From Bacteroidota bacterium (GTDB lineage Bacteria > Bacteroidota > Bacteroidia > Flavobacteriales > Flavobacteriaceae), in the NCBI GenBank assembly GCA_015767395.1, contig JADWMI010000031.1, positions 1 through 15,014 of the forward strand: DNA of 15,014 bases. The letters run 5' to 3'. Positions 1 to 7,509 of the stretch are shown here, one piece after another; position 1 is the stretch's first letter, and every line of letters starts with the position of its first letter. The position numbers were made by a program, and so were the translations under genes. The notes beneath the pieces were generated by a model, which ran no database searches, was not told the origin of the DNA, and was given only the letters and a program-made list of their open reading frames with translations.

Positions 1-1620
1 GATGTTTTAAGCCGAAGACAATATGTTTTGCAATTCAAAGATTTAAAAACAGGAGCGATTTTTCCTGAAAAAATTGAGAATACAACAGGAAATGCAACTT
101 GGGCCAATGATAGTAAAACGGTGTTTTATACTCAGAAAAATCCATCTACATTGCGTGGAGAAAAAATATTTCGTCATATTTTAGGAAGTGATCCAGCTAC
201 AGATGTTGAGGTTTTTTATGAAGAAGAAGAAGCTTTTAGCACTTTTATTTATAGAACAAAGTCAGGCAAATATTTAATAATAGGATCGCAAAGTACGGTT
301 TCAACCGAGTACAGGATTTTAGAAGCTGATAACCCAACAGGAGCATTTAGATTGTTTCAATCTAGAGAACGTGATTTTGAATATGAAGTTGCACATTTTA
401 ATGATGATTTTTACATCCTTACCAATAAAGACAATGCGACCAATTTTAAATTAATGAAAACTTCTGAAAAGAAGACTTCTAAAGAAAATTGGGTTGAGAT
501 AATCCCGCACAGAGCAGATGTATTGATTGAAGATATTTCAATTTTTAAAGATTTTTTAGTGGTTGAAGAGCGCTCAAATGGTCTGTGTGAAATTAGAATT
601 ATGCGTTGGGATGGGACTGAAGATTATTACCTGCCTTTTGGAGAAGAAACCTATGCTGCGGGTGTATATTCAAACCCAGAATTCGATACCAATGTAATTC
701 GTTATGGGTATAATTCTATGACAACTCCAAGTTCTGTAATAGATTTTAATGTTGAAACAAGGGCAAAAGAAATTAAAAAAGAACAGCAGGTTTTAGGCGG
801 TGACTTTGATAAAATAAATTATAAAAGTGAACGTTTGTGGGCTACAGCCAACGACGGAACCAAAATACCAATGTCATTGGTATATCATAAAAACACCCAA
901 TTAAATGAGGGTACGCCACTGCTTTTATACGGTTACGGATCTTATGGAATTACCGTAGATGCCGGTTTTAGTACTACCCGTTTGAGTTTGTTAGATAGAG
1001 GTTTTGTGTTTGCCATAGCCCATGTTAGAGGAAGCGAATATTTAGGGCGAAAATGGTATGAAAGCGGAAAATTATTACAAAAAATAAATACGTTTACAGA
1101 TTTTATAGATTGTGCTAAGTATTTAATTGATAAAAAATACACATCTCGCGAGCATTTATATGCTAGTGGAGGGTCTGCTGGTGGTTTGTTAATGGGGACC
1201 GTAATTAATATGGAGCCAGAATTGTTTAATGGTGTTATTGCTTCTGTGCCTTTTGTTGATGTAGTAACGACCATGTTAGATGATAGTATTCCTTTGACAA
1301 CAGGGGAGTACGATGAGTGGGGGAACCCAAATGAAAAGGAATCTTATGAATATATGAAAATGTATTCTCCGTATGACAATGTTGAAAGCAAACAATACCC
1401 AAATATGTTGGTTACAACAGGTTTACATGACTCACAAGTTCAATATTTTGAACCAGCAAAATGGGTGGCGAAATTAAGAGAATTAAAAAACGGAAAAAAT
1501 TTATTATTAATGCACATTAATATGGAAACGGGTCATGGCGGTGCTTCAGGAAGGTTTGAAGCCTTGAAAGAGGTTGCAAGAGACTATAGTTTTATTATTG
1601 ATTTAGAAGTTGCATTGTAA
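1..1620 (+). CDS. ptrB: Oligopeptidase B (S9A prolyl oligopeptidase family), 5'-truncated by window edge
   Basis: Serine peptidase that cleaves short peptides after basic residues. The frame is open from base 1, so the true start lies upstream. The TTG at 28 is only an internal codon: readable residues DVLSRRQYVLQF precede it and match the middle of E. coli PtrB. About 540 residues are present. The missing N-terminus would be roughly 150 residues, judging by the usual length near 690. The first part is beta-propeller; the C-terminal alpha/beta-hydrolase domain carries the full triad. The nucleophile Ser is in GGSAGG (codon 1174-1176), Asp in LHDSQVQY (1429-1431) and His in TGHGG (1534-1536). 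The conserved stretches YGYGSYG, LLDRGFV, VPFVDVVTTMLD and TTGEYDEWGNP are typical of oligopeptidase B rather than prolyl endopeptidase. The enzyme is probably cytoplasmic or periplasmic; the missing N-terminus prevents a decision. It appears functionally unrelated to its neighbours. Family assignment is secure. Confidence 0.93.
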   Translation, partial: DVLSRRQYVLQFKDLKTGAIFPEKIENTTGNATWANDSKTVFYTQKNPSTLRGEKIFRHILGSDPATDVEVFYEEEEAFSTFIYRTKSGKYLIIGSQSTVSTEYRILEADNPTGAFRLFQSRERDFEYEVAHFNDDFYILTNKDNATNFKLMKTSEKKTSKENWVEIIPHRADVLIEDISIFKDFLVVEERSNGLCEIRIMRWDGTEDYYLPFGEETYAAGVYSNPEFDTNVIRYGYNSMTTPSSVIDFNVETRAKEIKKEQQVLGGDFDKINYKSERLWATANDGTKIPMSLVYHKNTQLNEGTPLLLYGYGSYGITVDAGFSTTRLSLLDRGFVFAIAHVRGSEYLGRKWYESGKLLQKINTFTDFIDCAKYLIDKKYTSREHLYASGGSAGGLLMGTVINMEPELFNGVIASVPFVDVVTTMLDDSIPLTTGEYDEWGNPNEKESYEYMKMYSPYDNVESKQYPNMLVTTGLHDSQVQYFEPAKWVAKLRELKNGKNLLLMHINMETGHGGASGRFEALKEVARDYSFIIDLEVAL

Positions 1621-1643
1621 TTAAAAAAAAAATATTAAATTTG
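1615..1643 (+). promoter_or_regulatory. Predicted Bacteroidota-type promoter of the cysteine synthase-like gene
   Basis: A TTG at 1615-1617 is followed after 18 bases by TTAAATTTGC, whose bases 1636-1643 fit the flavobacterial -7 element TAnnTTTG exactly. Transcription would start near 1648-1650, leaving a leader of about 60 bases before the ATG at 1710. The -33 TTG overlaps the end of the preceding peptidase gene. No terminator is visible between the two genes, so readthrough is also possible. Confidence 0.55.
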
Positions 1644-1659
1644 CACGTTGTAGATAATT

Positions 1660-1689
1660 AATCGAAAATTCTTTATTGAATATTCGATT
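1660..1689 (+). promoter_or_regulatory. Leader hairpin / inverted repeat before the cysteine synthase-like gene
   Basis: The arms 1660-1671 (AATCGAAAATTC) and 1678-1689 (GAATATTCGATT) are complementary at 11 of 12 positions around a 6-base loop. The repeat lies in the predicted transcribed leader, 20 bases before the start codon. It has no T-run directly after it, so it does not look like a terminator. It could be an mRNA leader structure or a dimeric repressor site. I know of no described element matching it. Confidence 0.4.
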
Positions 1690-1709
1690 TTTGAATTAAA
1701 CTATTTAAA

Positions 1710-2747
1710 ATGACACGAAATACTGGTATTAGTAACAATATTTTAGACCTAATAGGTAAAACTCCTTTAATTAAGCTTAATAAAATCACAAAAGATCTTC
1801 CCGGTAACTTTTATGCAAAGTACGAAGGATTTAATCCAGGTCATTCTATGAAAGATAGAATAGCCTTACATATTATTGAAGAAGCTGAAAGACAGGGGTT
1901 ATTAAAAGAAGGAAGTACAATTATTGAAACAACCTCAGGAAATACAGGATTTAGCCTTGCAATGGTCAGTATTATTAAAGGATATAACTGTATGTTGGCA
2001 GTAAGTTCAAAAGCTTCTGCGGGGAAAATTAATATGCTAAAAGCAATGGGAGCAAAGGTTTATGTATGCCCAGCGCACGTAAAAGCTGACGATCCTCGTT
2101 CATATTACGAAGTTGCAAAAAGATTACATGCTGAAACTGCAAATTCAGTTTATATCAATCAATACTTTAACCAGTTAAATGCAGAAGCGCATTACAATTC
2201 TACTGGACCAGAAATTTGGGAACAAACCAATGGTGAAATTACACATTTGATTGCTGCAAGTGGTACAGGAGGAACTATTTCGGGAATATCGAAGTATTTG
2301 AAAGAACAAAATCCAAATATTAAAATTTTAGGAGTAGATGCTTACGGTTCCATTTTAAAGAAATTTCATGAAACTGGAGAGTTTGATCAAAATGAAATTT
2401 ATCCATATAGAATTGAAGGTTTAGGGAAAAATTTAATTCCAACCGCTACTAATTTTGAATTGATAGATGTTTTTGAAAAAGTAACAGATGAATCATCGGC
2501 ACATAGAGCAAGAGAATTAGCAATTACTGAAGGGTTATTTACCGGTTATACAAGTGGTGCCATTGTTCAAGCAACAATGCAATATGCTGAGAAAGGTTAT
2601 TTTGATGAAAACTCAAAAGTTGTATTGGTATTACCTGATCACGGTTCTAGATATATGGAGAAAATATTTTGTGATGATTGGATGAAAGAACAAGGTTTTT
2701 TTGATTCTAAAAAAGAAGCACACGAAGTTGTAGAATACATTAAATAA
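1710..2747 (+). CDS. PLP-dependent cysteine synthase/CBS-family enzyme; candidate cysteate synthase (CapA-like)
   Basis: Fold-type II PLP enzyme, 345 residues, catalysing beta-replacement on an activated serine. The PLP lysine is K48 in [15 protein letters not shown] (75-80, N78) is the substrate/cofactor loop, and GTGGT (185-189) binds the PLP phosphate. The C-terminal part ([10 protein letters not shown] followed by [10 protein letters not shown]) resembles the catalytic core of cystathionine beta-synthase (PDS-RNYM-KF, DRWM) more than CysK. There is no haem-binding extension and no regulatory CBS domain pair. The next gene encodes an alpha-oxoamine synthase. In sulfonolipid-making Bacteroidota, a PLP cysteate synthase (CapA, O-phosphoserine plus sulfite to cysteate) is paired with such an acyltransferase, so that role is my preferred inference. 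Plain cysteine synthase or cystathionine beta-synthase remain possible. The ATG is at the family's usual N-terminus and follows an AT-rich leader without a Shine-Dalgarno sequence. Confidence 0.85.
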   Translation: MTRNTGISNNILDLIGKTPLIKLNKITKDLPGNFYAKYEGFNPGHSMKDRIALHIIEEAERQGLLKEGSTIIETTSGNTGFSLAMVSIIKGYNCMLAVSSKASAGKINMLKAMGAKVYVCPAHVKADDPRSYYEVAKRLHAETANSVYINQYFNQLNAEAHYNSTGPEIWEQTNGEITHLIAASGTGGTISGISKYLKEQNPNIKILGVDAYGSILKKFHETGEFDQNEIYPYRIEGLGKNLIPTATNFELIDVFEKVTDESSAHRARELAITEGLFTGYTSGAIVQATMQYAEKGYFDENSKVVLVLPDHGSRYMEKIFCDDWMKEQGFFDSKKEAHEVVEYIK

Positions 2748-2772
2748 TATTTAAAGTATGATTTAAAAGAAG

Positions 2773-2805
2773 AGGTTAAGAATTATTTTTTTAACCTTTT
2801 TTTTT
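2773..2805 (+). terminator. Rho-independent terminator
   Basis: The stem AGGTTAAGAA (2773-2782) pairs with TTTTTAACCT-type bases 2788-2797, 10 pairs including one G-U, around a 5-base loop. Nine T follow, counting the last stem base (2797-2805). It sits 25 bases after the stop codon of the cysteine synthase-like gene and separates it from the next gene. Confidence 0.75.
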
Positions 2806-2818
2806 GTTTCATTTACGT

Positions 2819-2848
2819 TTGTTAGCAAAAAAAAAATCACGTAATTTG
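2819..2848 (+). promoter_or_regulatory. Possible promoter of the alpha-oxoamine synthase gene
   Basis: A TTG at 2819-2821 is followed by an A10 tract (2827-2836) and, after 20 bases, by TAATTTGC (2842-2849). This is one base shorter than the TAnnTTTG consensus. The position directly after the terminator and about 50 bases before the ATG at 2900 supports an independent promoter. Confidence 0.42.
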
Positions 2849-2899
2849 CAACCTCGTAGATGTTATTGAGAAATACATATATGTTAAAATAATATATAA

Positions 2900-4144
2900 A
2901 TGAAAGATTTATTTGAAAGAATAGTAAAGGACAAAGGTCCTTTAGGGAAATGGGCTAAGCAAGCTGAGGGATATTATGTTTTTCCAAAGTTAGAAGGTGA
3001 GATTTCTAATAAAATGATATTTAATAATAAGGAGATTATTACTTGGAGTATCAATGATTACCTTGGATTGGCAAATCATCCGGAAGTGAGAAAGGCTGAT
3101 GCTGAAGCAGCAGCTGATTATGGAATGGCTTACCCTATGGGTGCTAGAATGATGTCTGGTCATACAAAATACCATGAGCAATTAGAAAATGAATGTGCAG
3201 AATTTGTTGAAAAAGAATCTGCTTATTTAGTGAATTTTGGTTATCAAGGTATGGTTTCAGCTATTGATGCTTTGGTTACCAAACATGACGTTATTGTTTA
3301 TGATGTAGATGCACATGCTTGTATTATTGATGGTGTTAGATTGCATCACGGTAAAAGATTTACTTACCAGCATAATGATATTGAAAGTTTAGAAAAGAAC
3401 TTAAGAAGAGCAACTAAAATTGCTGAAGAAACAGGAGGCGGAATTCTTGTGATTTCTGAGGGTGTATTTGGAATGCGTGGTGAACAAGGAAAATTAAAGG
3501 AAATTGTAGCTTTAAAAGAAAAATATAATTTTAGATTTTTAGTTGATGATGCCCACGGATTTGGAACTTTAGGTAAAGACGGTAGAGGTGCTGGTGTTGA
3601 ACAAGGTGTTCAAGAAGGGATCGATGTTTATTTTGCAACTTTTGCAAAATCAATGGCCGGAATTGGCGCTTTTTTCGCAGCAGATAAAGATATTATTCAA
3701 TATTTGCAGTACAATATGCGATCTCAAATGTTTGCAAAATCATTGCCAATGGCAATGGTTAAAGGTGCGCTAAAGCGTTTAGAGATGCTTAGAACAATGC
3801 CAGAACTAAAGGCAAAACTTTGGGAAAATGTAAATGCTTTACAGAATGGTTTAAAAACAAATGGATTCAATATTGGTAAAACCAATACTTGTGTAACTCC
3901 AGTGTTTTTAGAGGGAGATATTCCGGAAGCGATGGCTATGGTCAATGATTTACGTGAAAATTATTCAATATTTTGTTCGATTGTGGTGTATCCTGTAATA
4001 CCAAAAGGATTGATAATCTTACGATTAATTCCAACTGCTACACACACATTAGAAGATGTAAAGGTAACTATTGAAGCGTTTTCAGCAATTCGTGAGAAAT
4101 TAGAAAAAGGTGTTTATAAACGTATTGCAGCTTCAATGATGTAG
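2900..4144 (+). CDS. Alpha-oxoamine synthase (PLP aminotransferase class I/II fold); candidate cysteate C-acyltransferase (CapB/SulA-like) or serine palmitoyltransferase
   Basis: Fold-type I PLP enzyme, 414 residues, of the family that decarboxylatively condenses an amino acid with an acyl thioester (KBL, BioF, HemA, SPT). The Schiff-base lysine is K250 in TFAKSMAGIGAFFA. This motif is closer to the TFSKS-type site of serine palmitoyltransferase than to the KBL/BioF glycine-rich site. VDDAHGFG (215-222) supplies the cofactor-ring Asp and His, and ISEGVFGMRG (185-194) is the usual family block. There is no membrane segment, so it is a soluble cytoplasmic enzyme. Beside a CBS-like PLP enzyme in a flavobacterium, the best inference is the cysteate fatty acyltransferase that makes 3-keto-capnine for sulfonolipids. 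Sphingolipid serine palmitoyltransferase or 2-amino-3-ketobutyrate ligase are alternatives. It is preceded by its own terminator/promoter region and followed by a strong terminator. Confidence 0.85.
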   Translation: MKDLFERIVKDKGPLGKWAKQAEGYYVFPKLEGEISNKMIFNNKEIITWSINDYLGLANHPEVRKADAEAAADYGMAYPMGARMMSGHTKYHEQLENECAEFVEKESAYLVNFGYQGMVSAIDALVTKHDVIVYDVDAHACIIDGVRLHHGKRFTYQHNDIESLEKNLRRATKIAEETGGGILVISEGVFGMRGEQGKLKEIVALKEKYNFRFLVDDAHGFGTLGKDGRGAGVEQGVQEGIDVYFATFAKSMAGIGAFFAADKDIIQYLQYNMRSQMFAKSLPMAMVKGALKRLEMLRTMPELKAKLWENVNALQNGLKTNGFNIGKTNTCVTPVFLEGDIPEAMAMVNDLRENYSIFCSIVVYPVIPKGLIILRLIPTATHTLEDVKVTIEAFSAIREKLEKGVYKRIAASMM

Positions 4145-4163
4145 TATGTAAAATATAAAACTT

Positions 4164-4199
4164 AAAAAGCCTTTTAGATTTTTCTAAAAGGCTTTTTTT
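4164..4199. terminator. Bidirectional rho-independent terminator between convergent genes
   Basis: The arms 4164-4178 (AAAAAGCCTTTTAGA) and 4183-4197 are perfectly complementary over 15 pairs around a TTTT loop. A T-run (4193-4199) follows on the plus strand and an A-run (4164-4168) gives the mirror T-run on the minus strand. It ends the alpha-oxoamine synthase gene and also the convergent Crp/Fnr gene, whose stop codon is at 4222-4224. Confidence 0.88.
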
Positions 4200-4221
4200 A
4201 TAAGTAGGAATTTGCTTAATG

Positions 4222-4911
4222 TTAATATCCTTCAGATAAGTTTTTAAGCGTATTTTTATTTATTATTTTTATTTTCTTTCCAATTAAATCAATAACACCA
4301 TCCTTTTTTAAGTTAGATAGCAAACGGATAGCAGATTCAGTAGCGGTACCTATGGTATTTGCAATTTCTTCTCTGGTTAATACAACATCAATACAGCCTT
4401 CATTATCAACTCCAAATAAATCTTCTAATTGCACTAAAGTATCAGCTAACCTATCTTTTACAGGTTTTTGAGCCATTTGTGAAATAGAAGTATTTGCTTC
4501 ATTTAATTGATGTGAAATATTACGCATCATTTGTAATGAAAAGTTATTATTTTCTCTAATAGTTTCTATAATATCACCTTTGGGTATGAAGCAAACATGC
4601 ATATCTTCCAAAGCAATTGCATTTAACCCAACAAGTTCATCACTTAAAATAGAACGTTGACCTAAAATATCTCCACCTTTAATAAATTTGATGATTTGTT
4701 CTTTTCCGTTGGTATTAAGCTTTGTTAATTTTGCTTTGCCATCTTTAATACAGTACAAACCATTAATAGCATTCCCTTCGGTCATTAAATTATCACCCTT
4801 TTTAATTATAAGTGACGTTTTATGATCTGAAAATTTTTCCAATTCATCATGAGTTAATGTTTTAAGCGCATTAAATCTCTTGATAATACATTGCCTGCAT
4901 TTTGAAGACAT
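4222..4911 (-). CDS. Crp/Fnr-family transcriptional regulator, Fnr-like oxygen/redox sensor candidate
   Basis: A 229-residue cyclic-nucleotide-binding-fold regulator. An N-terminal KCRQC segment is followed by the beta-roll (about 25-115), a dimerisation helix (about 120-150) and a C-terminal winged helix-turn-helix (about 178-215). The recognition helix TESAIRLLSNL keeps the E192 and R196 equivalent to the DNA-reading E209 and R213 of E. coli FNR. The FNR Ser212 position is Ile195. Cysteines C5 and C8 form CX2C, and C107 in HVCFIPKG aligns with FNR Cys122. The third N-terminal cysteine of FNR is missing; C54 is another possible ligand. The cAMP-binding signature of CRP is absent. The gene is divergent from ccoI, with an Fnr-like dyad in the gap, so control of the cbb3 oxidase genes by oxygen is the likely role. 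An iron-sulfur cluster is inferred, not shown. Confidence 0.85.
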   Translation of the reverse strand: MSSKCRQCIIKRFNALKTLTHDELEKFSDHKTSLIIKKGDNLMTEGNAINGLYCIKDGKAKLTKLNTNGKEQIIKFIKGGDILGQRSILSDELVGLNAIALEDMHVCFIPKGDIIETIRENNNFSLQMMRNISHQLNEANTSISQMAQKPVKDRLADTLVQLEDLFGVDNEGCIDVVLTREEIANTIGTATESAIRLLSNLKKDGVIDLIGKKIKIINKNTLKNLSEGY

Positions 4912-4961
4912 ATAGTTATGTGATTTTAGTTTTAGTTTAGTGTGCTAATGTACTAAAATTA

Positions 4962-4975
4962 ATGATATTTATCAT
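4962..4975. promoter_or_regulatory. Fnr/Crp-type operator in the divergent regulator-ccoI gap
   Basis: ATGATA-TT-TATCAT has 6-base perfect arms and contains TGAT-N4-ATCA, the core of the Fnr box (TTGAT-N4-ATCAA), with A instead of T at the outer position. Its centre is 32 bases upstream of the centre of the ccoI -7 element, the class II activator position near -41.5. On the minus strand it abuts a TAATTTTA (4961-4954) that could be a -7 element of the regulator gene, which would allow autorepression. Confidence 0.65.
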
Positions 4976-4996
4976 ACCTAAAAGATAATAATTGAA

Positions 4997-5004
4997 TAGT
5001 TTTG
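4997..5004 (+). promoter_or_regulatory. -7 element of the ccoI promoter
   Basis: TAGTTTTG matches TAnnTTTG exactly, 21 bases before the ATG at 5025. No TTG is found at the expected -33 spacing. The Fnr-like dyad is there instead, as expected for an activator-dependent promoter. Confidence 0.55.
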
Positions 5005-5024
5005 TGCTTGAAATTTAAAATTTA

Positions 5025-7400
5025 ATGAGTAGCTCCAATTGTTTTCATTGTGGATTAGAATGTAACAAGATTAAAATTTCTTTTGATGAGAAATATTTTT
5101 GCTGTAATGGCTGTAAAACGGTTTATGAAATCTTAAATGCAAATGAATTAAGTTGTTATTATGATTTTGAAACAACACCAGGAACCATTCCATCTGATAT
5201 AAAAGGAAAATACATTTACTTAGAAAATGATTCAATTGTTGAGAAACTTGTTGAGTTTAATGATGGTGATACAACCGTCGTAGAATTCTTTATTCCTAGT
5301 ATTCATTGCAGCTCTTGTATCTGGGTGTTGGAAAATTTGAGTAAATTAAATGAGGGAGTTACCACGTCAATGGTAAATTTCCCGAAGAAAATGTTGCGTA
5401 TTACTTTTAAAAATAATCAAACCAACTTAAAACAATTGGTTGAGTTAATAACTTCCATTGGATACGAGCCATATATAAGTTTAGAAGATGCTGATGTAAA
5501 AAATAAAAGGGTAGATAAAACCCTTATCTATCAAGTTACAATTGCCGCTTTTTGTTTTGGAAATATTATGCTATTGTCATTTCCTGAATACTTTGATGTA
5601 GGCGCAGAGGACTTCTGGCTAGAAAAGTATAAGTTTTTATTTCGATGGCTCATGTTAACAATGTCTATTCCAGTGGTGTTTTTTTCTGCTAAAGATTATT
5701 TCATTTCAGCATATAAGGGTTTGAGGCATCGTATTTTAAATATAGATGTACCAATTGCAATTGGAATTTCTGTATTATTTATTAGAAGTGCTATTGAAGT
5801 CATATGGAATATAGGTGCTGGTTTTTTTGATAGTTTAACAGGTTTGGTTTTCTTTTTATTACTGGGGAAATTTTTTCAACAAAAGACATATAATTTTTTG
5901 TCTTTTGAACGTGATTATAAATCATACTTTCCAATAGCAGTAACTAAAATTGTTGAAAATGAGGAAACGAGTATTCCTGTAAAGGATATTGAAAAAGGAG
6001 ATCGGTTGTTGATTAGAAATGAAGAATTAATTCCTGTTGATGGTATTTTAATTAATGGAAATGCATCCATTGATTATAGTTTTGTTACTGGTGAATCTGC
6101 ACCTGTTATAAAGCAATCTGGAGATAAATTATTTGCTGGAGGGAAACAAACTTCTGGAGCTATCGAAATGGAAGTTATTAGTACCATGTCACAAAGTTAT
6201 TTAACACAGTTATGGAGCAATGATGTGTTTAATAAAACCAATGAAATTACGATTAAAAATATCACAGATTCAATTAGCAAATATTTTACAATTGCCATTT
6301 TAACCATTGCTGTTATAGCAGGAATTTATTGGTATTTGACAACGCCTTCAATGGTTTTTAATGTTGTTACTGCTGTTTTAATAATTGCTTGTCCCTGTGC
6401 GTTAGCTTTATCTGCTCCCTTTGCTGTAGGGAATATGTTGCGGATTTTTGGTTATAAAAAATTCTATTTGAAAAATGCTGAGACCATTGAGAATATTTCA
6501 AAAATTGATACTGTTATTTTCGATAAAACCGGGACCATAACTTCGAGTGATAAATCTGAAATTAGTTACAAAGGCGTAGCTTTAAGTATGGATGAAATTA
6601 AAGCAGTAAAAGCGGTTTTGAGAGCTTCGAACCACCCTTTAAGCAGGTTGTTATATCATTTTATTTCAGTAGAAATATCAGATGAAAAACCAGCAGTTTA
6701 TCAAGAGTTTATGGGGAAAGGTATTGAAGCTGAAATTGGTGGACTTGAAATTAAAATAGGTTCAGCTAGTTTTGTGGGGGCTCGTTCCGCTAGCATTAAT
6801 GAGACTTCAATTTATATTAAAATTAATGATGATTTAAAGGGTTTTTATATTTTTAAAAATAGTTATAGAGCAGGAATGAAGCAAGTTTTTGAATCGCTAT
6901 CTAAATCATATAAATTAGTTATTTTGTCAGGTGATAATGATGGTGAAAAACTTCATTTAGAAAAAATATTACCGATAAACACCCAGTTTGAATTCAATCA
7001 GAAGCCAGAAGATAAATTAGAATTTATAAAGAAAAGACAGCTTAACGGAGAAAAAGTGATGATGGTTGGCGATGGGCTGAATGATGCAGGTGCATTGGCG
7101 CAAAGCAATGTAGGCATTGCCATTTCTGAAAATGTAAATGTGTTTTCACCGGCCTGTGATGCTATTTTAGATGCTACATATTTCGACAAATTACCAACGT
7201 TTTTAAAACTATCAGGTAAGACTATTGCTATCATAAAAGTGAGCTTTGTTATTTCGTTTTGTTACAATTTAGTAGGGATGTCTTTTGCTTTAACGGGGCA
7301 TTTAACGCCAATTGTAGCTGCAATACTAATGCCGTTGAGTTCTATATCAATCGTTGTATTTGTGACTGTCGTTACAAATTGGATTTCTAAAAAGATTTAG
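5025..7400 (+). CDS. ccoI: CcoI/FixI copper-transporting P1B-type ATPase for cbb3 oxidase assembly
   Basis: Inner-membrane Cu(I) exporting ATPase, 791 residues, that supplies copper for the CuB site of the cbb3 oxidase. The N-terminal cysteine cluster (C6, C9, C13, C26, C27, C30) is the metal-binding domain typical of the CcoI branch. It is followed by an HMA domain with HCSSC (94-98). The ATPase core has TGES (355-358) in the actuator domain, the transmembrane metal motif CPC (456-458) and the phosphorylation motif DKTGT (D500). HP at 537-538 is the nucleotide-domain signature, and GDGLND is at 682-687. Several hydrophobic helices (from about residue 166, around the CPC motif, and at the C-terminus) give the usual P1B layout. 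All catalytic motifs are intact. Its place directly before ccoS and ccoNO and the CcoI-specific N-terminus separate it from general copper-detoxification ATPases. The ATG lies 21 bases after a clear -7 element. Confidence 0.94.
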   Translation: MSSSNCFHCGLECNKIKISFDEKYFCCNGCKTVYEILNANELSCYYDFETTPGTIPSDIKGKYIYLENDSIVEKLVEFNDGDTTVVEFFIPSIHCSSCIWVLENLSKLNEGVTTSMVNFPKKMLRITFKNNQTNLKQLVELITSIGYEPYISLEDADVKNKRVDKTLIYQVTIAAFCFGNIMLLSFPEYFDVGAEDFWLEKYKFLFRWLMLTMSIPVVFFSAKDYFISAYKGLRHRILNIDVPIAIGISVLFIRSAIEVIWNIGAGFFDSLTGLVFFLLLGKFFQQKTYNFLSFERDYKSYFPIAVTKIVENEETSIPVKDIEKGDRLLIRNEELIPVDGILINGNASIDYSFVTGESAPVIKQSGDKLFAGGKQTSGAIEMEVISTMSQSYLTQLWSNDVFNKTNEITIKNITDSISKYFTIAILTIAVIAGIYWYLTTPSMVFNVVTAVLIIACPCALALSAPFAVGNMLRIFGYKKFYLKNAETIENISKIDTVIFDKTGTITSSDKSEISYKGVALSMDEIKAVKAVLRASNHPLSRLLYHFISVEISDEKPAVYQEFMGKGIEAEIGGLEIKIGSASFVGARSASINETSIYIKINDDLKGFYIFKNSYRAGMKQVFESLSKSYKLVILSGDNDGEKLHLEKILPINTQFEFNQKPEDKLEFIKKRQLNGEKVMMVGDGLNDAGALAQSNVGIAISENVNVFSPACDAILDATYFDKLPTFLKLSGKTIAIIKVSFVISFCYNLVGMSFALTGHLTPIVAAILMPLSSISIVVFVTVVTNWISKKI

Positions 7401-7471
7401 TATTCTTATAATAAAGGATAAGTAAGTGTTTTTTTTATGATTCAATTTCTATATTTTTAAATGATAAATAT

Positions 7472-7479
7472 TATATTTG
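7472..7479 (+). promoter_or_regulatory. -7 element of a possible ccoS-ccoNO promoter
   Basis: TATATTTG fits TAnnTTTG exactly, 31 bases before the ccoS ATG. No TTG lies at the -33 spacing. A lone TGAT half-site (7438-7441) lies where the first half of an Fnr site would fall, but the second half is not recognisable. Readthrough from ccoI is also possible because the 109-base gap has no strong terminator. Confidence 0.4.
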
Positions 7480-7509
7480 TTCATTGAAAACGAAACGAAG
7501 TAACTGAAA

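Noticed and set aside
28..30. TTG as the start codon of the first gene
   Set aside because: In-frame residues DVLSRRQYV upstream match the oligopeptidase B family, so the gene simply enters from outside the window.
942..1274. Antisense open frame of 110 codons inside the peptidase gene
   Set aside because: It lies opposite the most conserved peptidase motifs, has no recognisable family features and is best explained as a coding shadow.
4222..4911. cAMP receptor protein (true CRP)
   Set aside because: The cAMP-pocket signature of CRP is not present, while the N-terminal CX2C and the cysteine at the Fnr Cys122 position favour an Fnr-like protein.
7405..7436. Possible terminator after ccoI (CTTAT/ATAAG with a later T8 run)
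   Set aside because: Only five A/T-rich pairs, and the T-run is separated from the stem by six bases, so it is too weak to call.
7438..7449. Second Fnr site before ccoS
   Set aside because: Only the TGAT half is present; the other half reads TTTC instead of ATCA.
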